A stretch of 64,000 nucleotides of DNA from SZUA-365 sp049663345 (GTDB taxonomy: Bacteria; Bacteroidota; Ignavibacteria; SZUA-365). Of the stretch, positions 25,488-34,784 are shown in pieces. Under the pieces are notes generated by a model. The model was not told where the DNA came from. It did not search any database and saw only the letters and a program-made list of their open reading frames with translations. The DNA is taken from NCBI GenBank assembly GCA_049663345.1, contig JBATDG010000118.1:1-64000 (forward strand). Reading direction: 5' to 3'. The number at the start of each line of letters is the position of its first letter. Within the stretch, counting starts at the first letter, position 1. A program made the position numbers and the translations under genes.

Positions 25488-26486
25488 TTATACCGTGACC
25501 TTCCAGCTGTTCAGCGCCTTCATATAGTTGGCGCGTTCGAAGGCTGCGGGTTCGGCGACGGAACGCTGACTCATGCTGCCTTTCAACTGGTTGACGGAGA
25601 TGTATTCCTTTTCTTCCATCCACTGCTGAAGTCCGCTGAGCACCGTGCCGATGTGCTGGGGGCCGTTCTCAAGGAGAGCGGAGCACATCATGGTGACGTC
25701 GGCGCCTGCCATGAGCATCTTCAGAGCGTCGAGATGCGTGTGGATGCCCGTCGTGGCGGCCATGCTGGCTTTCAGGTGTCCGTGAAGGATGGCGATCCAG
25801 CGCAGCGGCAGCCGCGCCTCAGTCGAGGTGCTGAGGTTCACTGCCGGTACGACTTCCAGCTGCTCGAGATCGAAGTCCGGCTGATAGAAACGATTGAACA
25901 TGACCAGCGCATCAGCGCCGGCTTCGTCAAGTTTCTTCGCCATATTCGCCATCGCGCTGAAATACGGGCTCAGCTTCATGGCCACGGGAATCTTGATCGC
26001 TTCCTTTACGCGGCGAAGATCGTCGACGTAGATGCTCTCGATTTCTTCAGCCTTGTAGTTGGCATTCGTGGGAATGTAGTACACGTTCAGCTCGAGACCG
26101 TCAGCGCCGGCTTCCTCGATTTTCTTCGCATACTCAAGCCATCCGCCGGCGGAAACGCCGTTGAGGCTGCCGATTATGGGAATGCTGGTGGCTTCCTTCG
26201 CGGCACGGATGTGCTCGAGATATTCCTCGGGACCGAGGTTGTAATCCGCAGTGTCAGGGAAATAGCTGATTGCTTCCTGGAAGCTCTCGGTTCCCTGAGT
26301 CAGAAAGTGGTCGAGTTCGCGCTGATCGTGTTCGATCTGCTCTTCAAACAAAGAATACATGACGACGGCTGCTGCGCCGGCGTCTTCCATGCGCTTGATA
26401 TTGCCGAGATCTTTCGACAGCGGCGAGGCCGACGGGACCAGCGGGTTTTTCAGCTGCAATCCCATATAGGTGGTTGTAAGATCCAT
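25488..26486 (-). CDS. Dihydroorotate dehydrogenase-like flavoprotein
   Basis: 332 aa TIM-barrel protein of the DHOD-like family: MDLTTTYMGLQLKNPLVPSASPLSK, GSLNGVSAGGWLEYAKKIEEAGADGLELNVYYIP, KLSPYFSAMANMAKKLDEAGADALVMFNRFYQPD, GADVTMMCSALLENG. It should bind FMN. It sits directly downstream of nifJ on the same strand (127 bases apart), an association that repeats in several FCB genomes, so a role in electron transfer or redox metabolism linked to pyruvate:ferredoxin oxidoreductase is more likely than pyrimidine synthesis. Start has GAGG 9 bases upstream; frame to 26585 not needed. Confidence 0.83.
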   Translation of the reverse strand: MDLTTTYMGLQLKNPLVPSASPLSKDLGNIKRMEDAGAAAVVMYSLFEEQIEHDQRELDHFLTQGTESFQEAISYFPDTADYNLGPEEYLEHIRAAKEATSIPIIGSLNGVSAGGWLEYAKKIEEAGADGLELNVYYIPTNANYKAEEIESIYVDDLRRVKEAIKIPVAMKLSPYFSAMANMAKKLDEAGADALVMFNRFYQPDFDLEQLEVVPAVNLSTSTEARLPLRWIAILHGHLKASMAATTGIHTHLDALKMLMAGADVTMMCSALLENGPQHIGTVLSGLQQWMEEKEYISVNQLKGSMSQRSVAEPAAFERANYMKALNSWKVTV

Positions 26487-26520
26487 TCGTATATCCTCGA
26501 TTATTTGATTTGCCTGGGTT

Positions 26521-26599
26521 GGCGCGCTCAAACGCGCCGTCTTGGAGTGGCTTGTCACACTCGCAAGAGCGTGGAGGGCGCGCACTCATGCACGCGCCT
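26521..26599. repeat. Two GGCGCG...CGCGCC palindromes between nifJ and DHOD-like gene
   Basis: GGCGCG-CTCAAA-CGCGCC at 26521-26538 and GGCGCG with CGCGCC separated by 10 bases at 26578-26599. They share the stem core of the REP-like elements around the transposase at 30.7-31.6 kb. Confidence 0.5.
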
Positions 26600-26613
26600 C
26601 TCCGTACACGGGA

Positions 26614-29600
26614 TTATTCGGCAGCGGGTGCTTCTTCGGTCTTGACCGAGATGCTTTCGTAGAGGTTTTCCAGCTGCTGATACTGTTTGAAGCGCATGTT
26701 TACGTGCTCCTGTGATTTCGCGAGCAGTGCGGCGGCTTCGTCAGGATTGCTCTTGAAGAGCATGTTGAAGCGCGTCTCCGTGGTCACGAAATCCTTCACC
26801 GACTGCTTCGGCGGTTTGGAATCGAGTTTGAACGGATTCTTGCCTTCGGTGGCGAGATCGGGGTTGAAGCGGTACAGCGGCCAGAGACCTGAATCGACGA
26901 GCGACTTCTGATGCTCCATGCCCTTCGACATGTCGATACCGTGCGCGATGCAATGACTGTAGGCGATGATGAGCGAAGGACCATCGTAAGCTTCGGCCTC
27001 GAGGAAGGCCTTGAGCGTCTGCTGATCATTCGATCCCATGGCGACCTGGGCGACGTACACCGAACCGTAGCTCATGGCGATGAGCCCGAGATCCTTCTTC
27101 GCCATCGCCTTGCCGCCTGCGGCGAATTTCGCAACAGCGCCGATCGGCGTGGCTTTCGACATCTGTCCACCAGTGTTTGAGTACACTTCAGTATCCATGA
27201 CGAGGACGTTCACGTTCTTGCCTGATGCGAGCACATGGTCGAGACCGCCGTAGCCGATGTCGTATGCCCAGCCGTCGCCGCCCATGATCCACACGCTGCG
27301 GCGGATGAGGAAGTCGGCCACGGAAAGCAGACGTTTTGCTTCGGCATTGGTGCTGCCGTTGAGCTTCTCCTTGAGGGCGGCAACGCGCACGCGCTGTTCG
27401 CGCAATCCGGCTTCGCTCTTCTGATCGGCATTCAATAACTCGGTAACCAGAGGTTCGCCGATTTCGCCAGCCATGCGCATGAGCATTTCGGTGGCAAAGC
27501 GCTGCTGCTGGTCGATCGTGAGGCGGAAGCCCATACCGAATTCAGCATTGTCTTCGAACAGGGAATTCGACCATGCAGGACCGCGTCCATCGGAATTGAC
27601 AGTCCACGGAGTCGTGGGCAGGTTGCCGCCGTAAATGGACGAACAGCCGGTGGCGTTGGCGACGATCATGCGATCGCCGAAAAGCTGGCTGGCGAGCTTC
27701 ACATACGGAGTTTCGCCGCAGCCTGAGCAGGCGCCGGAGAATTCAAACAGCGGCTGAAGCAGCTGCGAACCCTTGATGGTGTCGATGCGGCAATCGCTGC
27801 GGTCGAATTCGGGGAGGTTGAGGAAGAAGTCCCAGTTCTCACGTTCCTGCTCACGAATCGGCGGCTGCGGAACCATGTTGATGGCCTTCAGTCGAACTTC
27901 TGATTTGTTCTTCGCAGGACACACCTCGACGCAAAGTTCGCATCCGGTGCAATCCTCGGGAGCGACCTGGATGCTGTATTTCATCCCGGCGTATTCCTTG
28001 CCCTTGGCATCGGTGGACTTGAAGGATGCCGGCGCATTGACCAGTTCCTTTTCGTCGTAGACCTTGATGCGGATCGTGGCATGGGGACAAACCATCGCGC
28101 ACTTGTTGCACTGAATGCAGGTGTCGATATCCCATTCCGGAATTTCGAGGGCGATATTCCGTTTCTCCCACATGGTCGTGCCGGTGGGGAAGGTACCGTC
28201 AACAGGCAGGGCGCTGGTGGGGATGTCGTCGCCGCGACCGGCGATCATCATGGAGGTCACTTCGCGGACAAACTTCGGTGCTTTGTCCGAAACTGCAGGC
28301 GGAAGTTCGATGCTGCTGGTGGCCGTTGCGGGCAGAGCCACCTCATGAAGGTTAGCCAGCGTCTGATCGACAGCGTTATAATTCATCTGCACGATGCGGT
28401 CGCCCTTTCCGCCGTAGGTCTTCTTGATCGTGCCCTTGATCTTTGCGATCGCTTCGTCTTTCGGCAGAATGCCGGAGATAGCGAAGAAGCAGGTCTGCAT
28501 GATCGTGTTGACGCGCGAGCCCATGCCCGTGGCTTCTGCAACCTTGTAGCCGTCGATGACATAGAATTTCAGTTTCTTGTCGAGAATCTGCTGCTGTACC
28601 GGCCGCGGAATCTGATCCCATACCTCATCCGCACCGAATGCGCTGTTGAGCAGGAACGTGCCGCCTTCCACGATATTCGCAAGCATGTCGAATTTCTCGA
28701 GGAAGAAGAACTGATGGCAGGCTACGAATTTTGCAGTGGTGATCAGGTAGGTGCTTCTGATTGGACGGGGACCGAAACGCAGATGCGAGGTGGTCATCGA
28801 GCCGGATTTCTTCGAATCGTAGACGAAATATCCCTGCGCGAAATTGTCCGTTTCCTCGCCAATGATCTTGATGGAATTCTTGTTTGCGCCTACAGTGCCG
28901 TCGGCACCGAGTCCGTAGAACATGCCGCGGAACACATCATCCGGCTCGACGCTCAGCTCATGATCCCATTCGAGACTGGTGTGCGTGACGTCTTCGTTGA
29001 TGCCGATGGTGAAGTGATTTTTCGGTGCGTCAAGTTTGAGGTTGTCGTACACGGCTTTGACCATCGTCGGAGTGAATTCCTTCGAGGAGAGGCCGTAGCG
29101 TCCGCCCACAACTTTCGGGTACTGTGCCAGCGGCAGAGTGCCTTCGCCCATCGCCTCGGCGAGTGCGGTGTGAACATCCTGATACAGGGGCTCGCCGGCT
29201 GCGCCCGGCTCTTTCGTCCGGTCAAGCACTGCGATGGCCTTGACGGTGGTCGGGATGGCTTTCAGGAAGTGTTTCATTGAGAAAGGACGGAAGAGGCGAA
29301 CGATGACGATGCCGACTTTTTCTCCGCGTTCGTTGAGATAATCGACCATCTCCTCAGCGGCGCCGACGCCCGAACCCATCATGATGATCACGCGATCCGC
29401 ATCCGGAGCGCCGTAATAATCGAACAGATTGTACTGGCGGCCAACGACTTTCGCGAACTGGTCCATCGTCTCCTGCACGATGCCGGGACAAGCGTCGTAG
29501 AAGGGATTCACCGTCTCGCGTGCCTGGAAAAATACATCCGGGTTCTGTGCCGTTCCGCGCAGCACCGGCTTTTCGGGGCTGAGGGCGCGGGCGCGATGGG

Positions 29601-30207
29601 CGGCTATGAGATCGTCGTCCATCATGGCGAACATATCTTCATTCGTCAGTTGTTCGATTTTCATCACTTCATGTGAAATGCGGAAGCCGTCGAAGAAGTG
29701 GACGAAAGGAATGCGGGAGCGGAGCGTCGCGGCCTGTGAAATCAGTGCGAAATCCATGACTTCCTGCACCGTATTGGATGACAGCAGGGCAAAGCCGGTC
29801 TGGCGCACCGCCATGATATCCGAATGGTCGCCGAAAATCGAGAGCGCATGCGCCGCGACTGTACGAGCGGAAACGTGGAACACCGTTGAGGTCAGCTCGC
29901 CGGCGATTTTGTACATGTTCGGGATCATGAGAAGAAGTCCCTGCGACGCAGTAAACGTTGTCGTCAGCGACCCCGTCTGCAGTGCGCCGTGTACGGCACC
30001 TGATGCACCGCCTTCACTTTGCAGCTCGGAGACCACCGGGACCGTGCCCCAGATGTTGGTCTGTCCGACTGCTGACCATGCATCCGCCCATTCACCCATA
30101 TTGGAGCTGGGTGTGATCGGGTAAATAGCGCATACTTCGTTTGTTTTGTGAGCGACGTATGCGGCGGCTTCGTTGCCGTCGATAGTCACTTTCTTACGAT
30201 TACTCAT
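26614..30207 (-). CDS. nifJ: Pyruvate:ferredoxin (flavodoxin) oxidoreductase
   Basis: 1197 aa single-chain enzyme of the NifJ type; converts pyruvate and CoA to acetyl-CoA and CO2 with reduced ferredoxin, reversibly. Domains in order: pyruvate-binding domain I (KVTIDGNEAAAYVAHKTNEVCAIYPITPSS), domain II, gamma domain, EKR segment, two 4Fe-4S motifs (CIQCNKCAMVCPHATI and CTGCELCVEVCPAKN), a further cluster site at CSGCGETPY, and the thiamine diphosphate domain (GGDGWAYDIGYGGLDHVLASG, NTGGQMSKATPIG). RBS GAGG before ATG. It implies an anaerobic or microaerobic lifestyle. Nothing is truncated. Confidence 0.94.
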   Translation of the reverse strand: MSNRKKVTIDGNEAAAYVAHKTNEVCAIYPITPSSNMGEWADAWSAVGQTNIWGTVPVVSELQSEGGASGAVHGALQTGSLTTTFTASQGLLLMIPNMYKIAGELTSTVFHVSARTVAAHALSIFGDHSDIMAVRQTGFALLSSNTVQEVMDFALISQAATLRSRIPFVHFFDGFRISHEVMKIEQLTNEDMFAMMDDDLIAAHRARALSPEKPVLRGTAQNPDVFFQARETVNPFYDACPGIVQETMDQFAKVVGRQYNLFDYYGAPDADRVIIMMGSGVGAAEEMVDYLNERGEKVGIVIVRLFRPFSMKHFLKAIPTTVKAIAVLDRTKEPGAAGEPLYQDVHTALAEAMGEGTLPLAQYPKVVGGRYGLSSKEFTPTMVKAVYDNLKLDAPKNHFTIGINEDVTHTSLEWDHELSVEPDDVFRGMFYGLGADGTVGANKNSIKIIGEETDNFAQGYFVYDSKKSGSMTTSHLRFGPRPIRSTYLITTAKFVACHQFFFLEKFDMLANIVEGGTFLLNSAFGADEVWDQIPRPVQQQILDKKLKFYVIDGYKVAEATGMGSRVNTIMQTCFFAISGILPKDEAIAKIKGTIKKTYGGKGDRIVQMNYNAVDQTLANLHEVALPATATSSIELPPAVSDKAPKFVREVTSMMIAGRGDDIPTSALPVDGTFPTGTTMWEKRNIALEIPEWDIDTCIQCNKCAMVCPHATIRIKVYDEKELVNAPASFKSTDAKGKEYAGMKYSIQVAPEDCTGCELCVEVCPAKNKSEVRLKAINMVPQPPIREQERENWDFFLNLPEFDRSDCRIDTIKGSQLLQPLFEFSGACSGCGETPYVKLASQLFGDRMIVANATGCSSIYGGNLPTTPWTVNSDGRGPAWSNSLFEDNAEFGMGFRLTIDQQQRFATEMLMRMAGEIGEPLVTELLNADQKSEAGLREQRVRVAALKEKLNGSTNAEAKRLLSVADFLIRRSVWIMGGDGWAYDIGYGGLDHVLASGKNVNVLVMDTEVYSNTGGQMSKATPIGAVAKFAAGGKAMAKKDLGLIAMSYGSVYVAQVAMGSNDQQTLKAFLEAEAYDGPSLIIAYSHCIAHGIDMSKGMEHQKSLVDSGLWPLYRFNPDLATEGKNPFKLDSKPPKQSVKDFVTTETRFNMLFKSNPDEAAALLAKSQEHVNMRFKQYQQLENLYESISVKTEEAPAAE

Positions 30208-30686
30208 ACGATACCTCAGTTTATCAGATCAGATGTGAACTTCTGGGTGAAGCATCCTCACGAAATGGCGATCCGCACCGTGCGTACAGCGCATCCGTTG
30301 CCTGTAGCCGGCAGGATCGGAAATATTATTCGAGAGAAAGAACGATAGAAAACGTACCCTGTGGAAATCTTACGGTGCGATGGGAAGGCAGCCATCCTTT
30401 CTGCTCCCGGCGAGGAGCGTTTGCGCCGCTGGAGCACCATCACGGCGGCGGAATCAAGAGAGCGGGATTGCAGACTCCGCGTTGAACGGAGAGAAATGTC
30501 GGAGTAGTCAGAGTTGCATTCAGACAGTATAAAGGTGCTTCGCGGTCGGGTGTCCATAGGACGCAGGTGCTTGATTTTGTATCGGATATAAAGGTAACTC
30601 TGTCCAGTAACAAAAGTAGTGATTTCCGCCGAGAGAAAAAAGCGATGTACCTGGCCTTGCGCGGCGCGCAATGGGGAGGGCGCCGC
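30208..30686. other. Long intergenic region upstream of nifJ and RAYT
   Basis: About 480 bases before the REP-like repeats. ORFs here have no recognisable product or convincing start. Two copies of TATAAAGGT (about 30530 and 30587) and scattered GC-rich short hairpins are the only structure seen. The nifJ promoter presumably lies at the left end. Confidence 0.5.
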
Positions 30687-30810
30687 GTGGGGACGGCGCG
30701 CCCCAGCGCGCCTTATTGGAGTGCCGCACGAGAAGGATTTGCGCACTAAAAGGAATGTCGTCCCGTGGGGACGGCGCGCCCCAGCGCGCCTGGTTGAAGT
30801 GTCGCACGAG
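30687..30810. repeat. REP-like palindromic repeats left of RAYT
   Basis: Two direct copies (30687-30732 and 30765-30810) beginning GTGGGGACGGCGCGC and ending in GTGYCGCACGAG. Each holds a hairpin GGCGCGC-CCCA-GCGCGCC (first at 30695-30712). The same stem with loop TGTT flanks the transposase on the right. Confidence 0.8.
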
Positions 30811-30891
30811 GTTATGGATATTTCAAATTGAGTTGATTTCGCCGTTGCCGCCGCAGATATTTATTGTTTTCATCAGAAATAAGGGAGTTTG

Positions 30892-31524
30892 ATGATGAAA
30901 CAGAATTCATTGCATAGCCGTGGGGAATTTGAGGAAGCCCAAAGGTATAGAAAGGTCAGTCTACCACATTTGGATGGCGTGAACGTCATTCAGCACATCA
31001 CCTATCACTTGTCAGACTCTGTTCCGTCCCAGGCTCTGATGAATAAGAAGACAATTTGTGAATCGATTAAAAACGAGGAACAAAGGTTGAGACGTTTCAG
31101 AACATTGATTGATGAATTCATGGACAGTGGTTATGGATCCTGTCTTCTTAAGACGCCAGAGCTAGCTCAGGTTATAATTGATACCTGGGAGCATTTTCGT
31201 GAAGCTCGATATGATCTCCTGGCCTATGTCGTCATGCCAAATCATTGCCACGTATTGATTCAAACCAATGGGCAGTGCACCCTGCCGCAAATTGTCCTTT
31301 CCTGGAAATCATTCACTGCGAGAAGAATAAATGAGTGGAAGACTCAACGAGGACTTATTGAAGTCCACGATACAAATCGAAAGGTCTGGCATCACGATTA
31401 TTGGGATCGGTACATCAGAAATCTCACACATTACTACCGGGTTGTTGAATACATTGAAAACAATCCTGTAAAAGCAGGGTTAGTAAACCGAGCAGGTGAT
31501 TGGGAGTGGAGCAGCGCGCGTTAA
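30892..31524 (+). CDS. REP-associated tyrosine transposase (RAYT)
   Basis: 210 aa HUH-type single-strand transposase of the Y1/RAYT family. Motifs: VNVIQHITYHLSD, the HUH triad AYVVMPNHCHVLIQ, and the helix KVWHHDYWDRYIRN with the candidate catalytic Tyr, followed by VVEYIENNPVKAGLV. Cuts and rejoins DNA at REP palindromes. GGGAG precedes two adjacent ATGs (30892, 30895). The gene is clearly more AT-rich than its neighbours, a sign of transfer. It is enclosed by palindromes with identical GGCGCGC stems on both sides. Full length and apparently intact. Confidence 0.88.
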   Translation: MMKQNSLHSRGEFEEAQRYRKVSLPHLDGVNVIQHITYHLSDSVPSQALMNKKTICESIKNEEQRLRRFRTLIDEFMDSGYGSCLLKTPELAQVIIDTWEHFREARYDLLAYVVMPNHCHVLIQTNGQCTLPQIVLSWKSFTARRINEWKTQRGLIEVHDTNRKVWHHDYWDRYIRNLTHYYRVVEYIENNPVKAGLVNRAGDWEWSSAR

Positions 31525-31551
31525 TTTGATCCTGGGAGTGTATTAATCGGA

Positions 31552-31618
31552 GCCGACCCCAGCAGGGCGCGCTGTTGCGCGCCGACCCCAGCAGGGCGCG
31601 CTGTTGCGCGCCGATCCC
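31552..31618. repeat. REP-like 29-bp tandem repeat right of RAYT
   Basis: The unit GCCGACCCCAGCAGGGCGCG plus CTGTTGCGC occurs at 31552-31580 and 31581-31609, with a partial third copy after. Each contains a hairpin GGCGCGC-TGTT-GCGCGCC whose stem equals that of the left-hand repeats. It lies in the aspS leader. Confidence 0.8.
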
Positions 31619-31674
31619 GGAAGAATTCCGTATATTTCATAGATGATTTGTTTCACACGTACAAACGGATTTTC

Positions 31675-33447
31675 ATGAACTTCACGAAGCGCACGCATAC
31701 TTGCGGAGATATGAGAAAAGATCTCGTGGGACAGACGGTCACCCTCAACGGCTGGGTGGATGGACGGCGGAATCTCGGGGGAATGATATTTATCGATCTT
31801 CGCGATCGCTATGGTCTCTCACAGGTAGTGTTTGCGCCGCAGCATAATGCCGAGGTTCATGAGCAGGCTTTCGATCTTCGTACGGAATACGTGCTGTCGG
31901 TGACCGGAACCGTGCAGCCGCGTCCTGAAGGCATGACGAATGCTGATATGCATACTGGTGAGGTGGAACTGGTCGTCGACGCGTTCGAAATTCTAACCGC
32001 CTCGGAAATTCCTCCCTTCGAAATAAAAGATGATGTGGATGCGAATGAGGACCTGCGGCTTAAATACCGATACCTGGATCTGCGCCGTCCCGAAATGCAG
32101 AAAAATCTGCTCCTCCGACACCGGGTGTACCAGATCGTGCATCGCTACTTCGATGCACTCGATTTTATCGAAGTCGAAACTCCGGTGCTGATGAAGAGCA
32201 CTCCCGAAGGCGCACGCGATTATCTGGTTCCCAGCCGCGTGCATGCAGGGAAGTTCTATGCCCTGCCTCAATCACCGCAAACCTATAAGCAGCTGCTTAT
32301 GGTGGCGGGCTTCGATCGGTATGTGCAGATTGTGAAGTGCTTTCGTGATGAGGATCTCCGTGCGGACCGCCAACCGGAATTCACCCAGATCGACGTGGAA
32401 ATGTCATTCGTCAGCGCGGAGGATATATATGTGCTGATCGAGGGACTCGTCAGCCGCATTCTCAAGGAAACTCAGGACGTCGAACTCGCGCTGCCGATTC
32501 CGCGGCTCGATTATTTCGAGGCGCTGGAACGCTACGGATCGGATAAACCCGATCTGCGCTTCGGTATGGAACTGGTTACTCTCAACGCGACGCTCGCGGC
32601 GACGGATTTCAAGGTTTTCAGCGGCGCGATAGAGTCCAACGGTATCATTTCCGGCATCACTGTGAAAGGCAAGGCTGAGGAATTCAGCCGCAAAAAGCTC
32701 GATGATCTGACCGAGCGCGCGAAGACGCTGGGCATGGGCGGACTCGTCTGGATGAAGGCTTCCGAAGGTTCCCTGCAGTCGCCGGTAGCAAAATTTCTCA
32801 ACGAGGAAATGCTGAGCGGAATACTTGCGGCGATGAACGCTGCCGACGGCGATCTGATTCTCATAGTGGCGGATGCGCGGAAGAGAAAAGCGCTCGAAGC
32901 ACTGGGGACGCTGCGCCTGGAACTCGCCCGCGAACTCGGACTCATCGACCCTGCTGCGCATAGCCTGCTGTGGGTGACTGACTTCCCGCTCTTTCAGTGG
33001 GATGAGGAAGAACAGCGCTTTTATGCCGAACATCACCCGTTCACTTCACCAATCGCCGCAGATCTGCCGCTGCTCGACAGCGATCCCGCCGCAGCGCGGG
33101 CCGATTGCTACGACCTGGTGTGGAACGGCAATGAAGTCGGCAGTGGAAGCATCCGTATCCATAACGGGGAATTGCAATCGAAGATTTTCTCGATCCTCGG
33201 ACTCTCAAAAGAAGAAATTGACGAGAAATTCGGCTTCCTGATCAATGCTTTTCGCTACGGCGCGCCTCCGCATGGCGGACTCGCACTCGGACTCGATCGA
33301 ATCATCACTATCCTCGCCCGGCTCTCCAGCATCCGCGATGTGGTGGCCTTCCCGAAAACAAACTCGGCGCTGTCCCTTATGGATGGATCGCCTTCGCCGG
33401 CTTCGGAGGCGCAGCTCAAGGAATTGCATATCGATTTGCGGAAGTAA
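31675..33447 (+). CDS. aspS: Aspartyl-tRNA synthetase
   Basis: 590 aa bacterial-type class II synthetase. An N-terminal OB fold for the anticodon (LVGQTVTLNGWVDGRRNLGGMIFIDLRDRYG), catalytic motif 1-3 elements (ETPVLMKSTPEGARDYLVPSR; KCFRDEDLRADRQPEFTQIDVEMSF; GAPPHGGLALGLDRI), and the bacterial GAD insertion in between (ERYGSDKPDLRFGMELV). Charges tRNA-Asp. Start chosen at MNFTKRTHTCGDM, matching the family start; nine extra codons upstream are possible. The hutI gene begins 5 bases after the stop. Confidence 0.94.
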   Translation: MNFTKRTHTCGDMRKDLVGQTVTLNGWVDGRRNLGGMIFIDLRDRYGLSQVVFAPQHNAEVHEQAFDLRTEYVLSVTGTVQPRPEGMTNADMHTGEVELVVDAFEILTASEIPPFEIKDDVDANEDLRLKYRYLDLRRPEMQKNLLLRHRVYQIVHRYFDALDFIEVETPVLMKSTPEGARDYLVPSRVHAGKFYALPQSPQTYKQLLMVAGFDRYVQIVKCFRDEDLRADRQPEFTQIDVEMSFVSAEDIYVLIEGLVSRILKETQDVELALPIPRLDYFEALERYGSDKPDLRFGMELVTLNATLAATDFKVFSGAIESNGIISGITVKGKAEEFSRKKLDDLTERAKTLGMGGLVWMKASEGSLQSPVAKFLNEEMLSGILAAMNAADGDLILIVADARKRKALEALGTLRLELARELGLIDPAAHSLLWVTDFPLFQWDEEEQRFYAEHHPFTSPIAADLPLLDSDPAAARADCYDLVWNGNEVGSGSIRIHNGELQSKIFSILGLSKEEIDEKFGFLINAFRYGAPPHGGLALGLDRIITILARLSSIRDVVAFPKTNSALSLMDGSPSPASEAQLKELHIDLRK

Positions 33448-33452
33448 ACACC

Positions 33453-34715
33453 ATGATGGATCTGATTTTCTACAATGCCAGCCAGGTCGTGACAGTCGCT
33501 TCGGACGGCGCACGGCGCAAGCATGGCGCTGAGATGCGCGAGATCGGCCTGATCGAGGACGGAGCCGTTGGCGTGAAAAACGGCCGCATCGAATATGTGG
33601 GTCCTTCGGACGGTATCGATATTTCGAAAGCCGAACGCAGCATCAACGCCTTCGGCAAAACCATATTGCCCGGCTTCATCGATTCACATACGCATCTGGT
33701 GTTCGCCGGCGCGCGTGAAGAGGAATTCGCCCGCCGCATCGCGGGTGCGACCTACGCTGAAATCGCGGCTTCCGGCGGAGGCATCAACACGACGGTGAAA
33801 GCCACGCGTGCCGCCAGCAAGATCGAACTGATCGAATATGCGCTGCATCGCCTCGACAGCTGCCTGGGTTTCGGGTCCACCACGGTGGAGATAAAAAGCG
33901 GCTACGGACTCGATTTCGAAAATGAAATCAAGATGCTCGAAGTGATCAGTGAACTGCAGGATCTGCATGTGGTGGAAATTGTGCCCACTTTCCTCGGCGC
34001 GCATACCATTCCATTCGACTATAAAGAACGGCGGGAAGAATACCTGCAGCTGGTGATGAACAGCATGCTGCCGGAAGTAGCCAAGCGGCGCCTCGCTGAA
34101 TATTGCGATGTGTTCGTGGAAAAAGGCGCCTTCACAGTCGAGGAGGCGCGCAGCATTTTCATGCGCGCCCGCGAGCTTGGACTGAAGGCTCGTGTGCATG
34201 CGGATCAGATCACAGCAGGCAGCGGTGCCGAGCTTGCAGGGGATGTCTTTGCATCCTCCGCCGACCATCTCGATCACATCAGCGACGACGGCATTGCGCG
34301 CATGCGCGACAGCGGTACGGTGGCCACGCTGCTGCCGGGTGTGTCGCTTTTCCTTGGGGAAAAATTCCCCGACGCAAGGCGCTTGATCGATGCCGGCCTT
34401 GCGGTCGCGATTGCCACCGACGCGAATCCCGGATCCTGCACAAGCGAAAATATTCAGTTGATGATGAGCCTCGCTGCCACGCAGATGCGCATGACGATGG
34501 AAGAAATCATCACCTCAGTGACGCTCAACGCCGCAGCGGCACTCGATCGCTCCGACGTACTTGGAAGCATCGAAGTCGGCAAGCAGGCGGATCTGCTGAT
34601 GTTCGATACGCCGAATTATCACCGCATCATTTATCACTTCGGCGTGAACCATCTGAATACCGTCGTAAAAGCCGGCAGCGTCGTCATGGAAAAATCCTAC
34701 GCCTTGACATCTTGA
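33453..34715 (+). CDS. hutI: Imidazolonepropionase
   Basis: 420 aa metal-dependent amidohydrolase. HTHLVFAGAREEEF carries the metal-binding HxH; HADQI and ATDANPGSCTSENIQ give the further His and Asp ligands. It opens imidazolone propionate to N-formimino-glutamate in histidine breakdown. No hutH, hutU or later hut gene is adjacent; instead it follows aspS by 5 bases and may share its transcript. Length is normal for HutI. Confidence 0.88.
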   Translation: MMDLIFYNASQVVTVASDGARRKHGAEMREIGLIEDGAVGVKNGRIEYVGPSDGIDISKAERSINAFGKTILPGFIDSHTHLVFAGAREEEFARRIAGATYAEIAASGGGINTTVKATRAASKIELIEYALHRLDSCLGFGSTTVEIKSGYGLDFENEIKMLEVISELQDLHVVEIVPTFLGAHTIPFDYKERREEYLQLVMNSMLPEVAKRRLAEYCDVFVEKGAFTVEEARSIFMRARELGLKARVHADQITAGSGAELAGDVFASSADHLDHISDDGIARMRDSGTVATLLPGVSLFLGEKFPDARRLIDAGLAVAIATDANPGSCTSENIQLMMSLAATQMRMTMEEIITSVTLNAAAALDRSDVLGSIEVGKQADLLMFDTPNYHRIIYHFGVNHLNTVVKAGSVVMEKSYALTS

Positions 34716-34784
34716 CCTTTTAACCTTTTAACCTATTCCCCTGATCTCACGAATGTCCTTTTGATACACGTAAGGAGTATGCAC

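Noticed and set aside
28081..29280. 399-codon plus-strand frame inside nifJ
   Set aside because: Antisense shadow of the pyruvate:ferredoxin oxidoreductase.
30258..30746. Short gene between nifJ and the RAYT
   Set aside because: Low-complexity translation across REP-like repeats, no RBS and no family.
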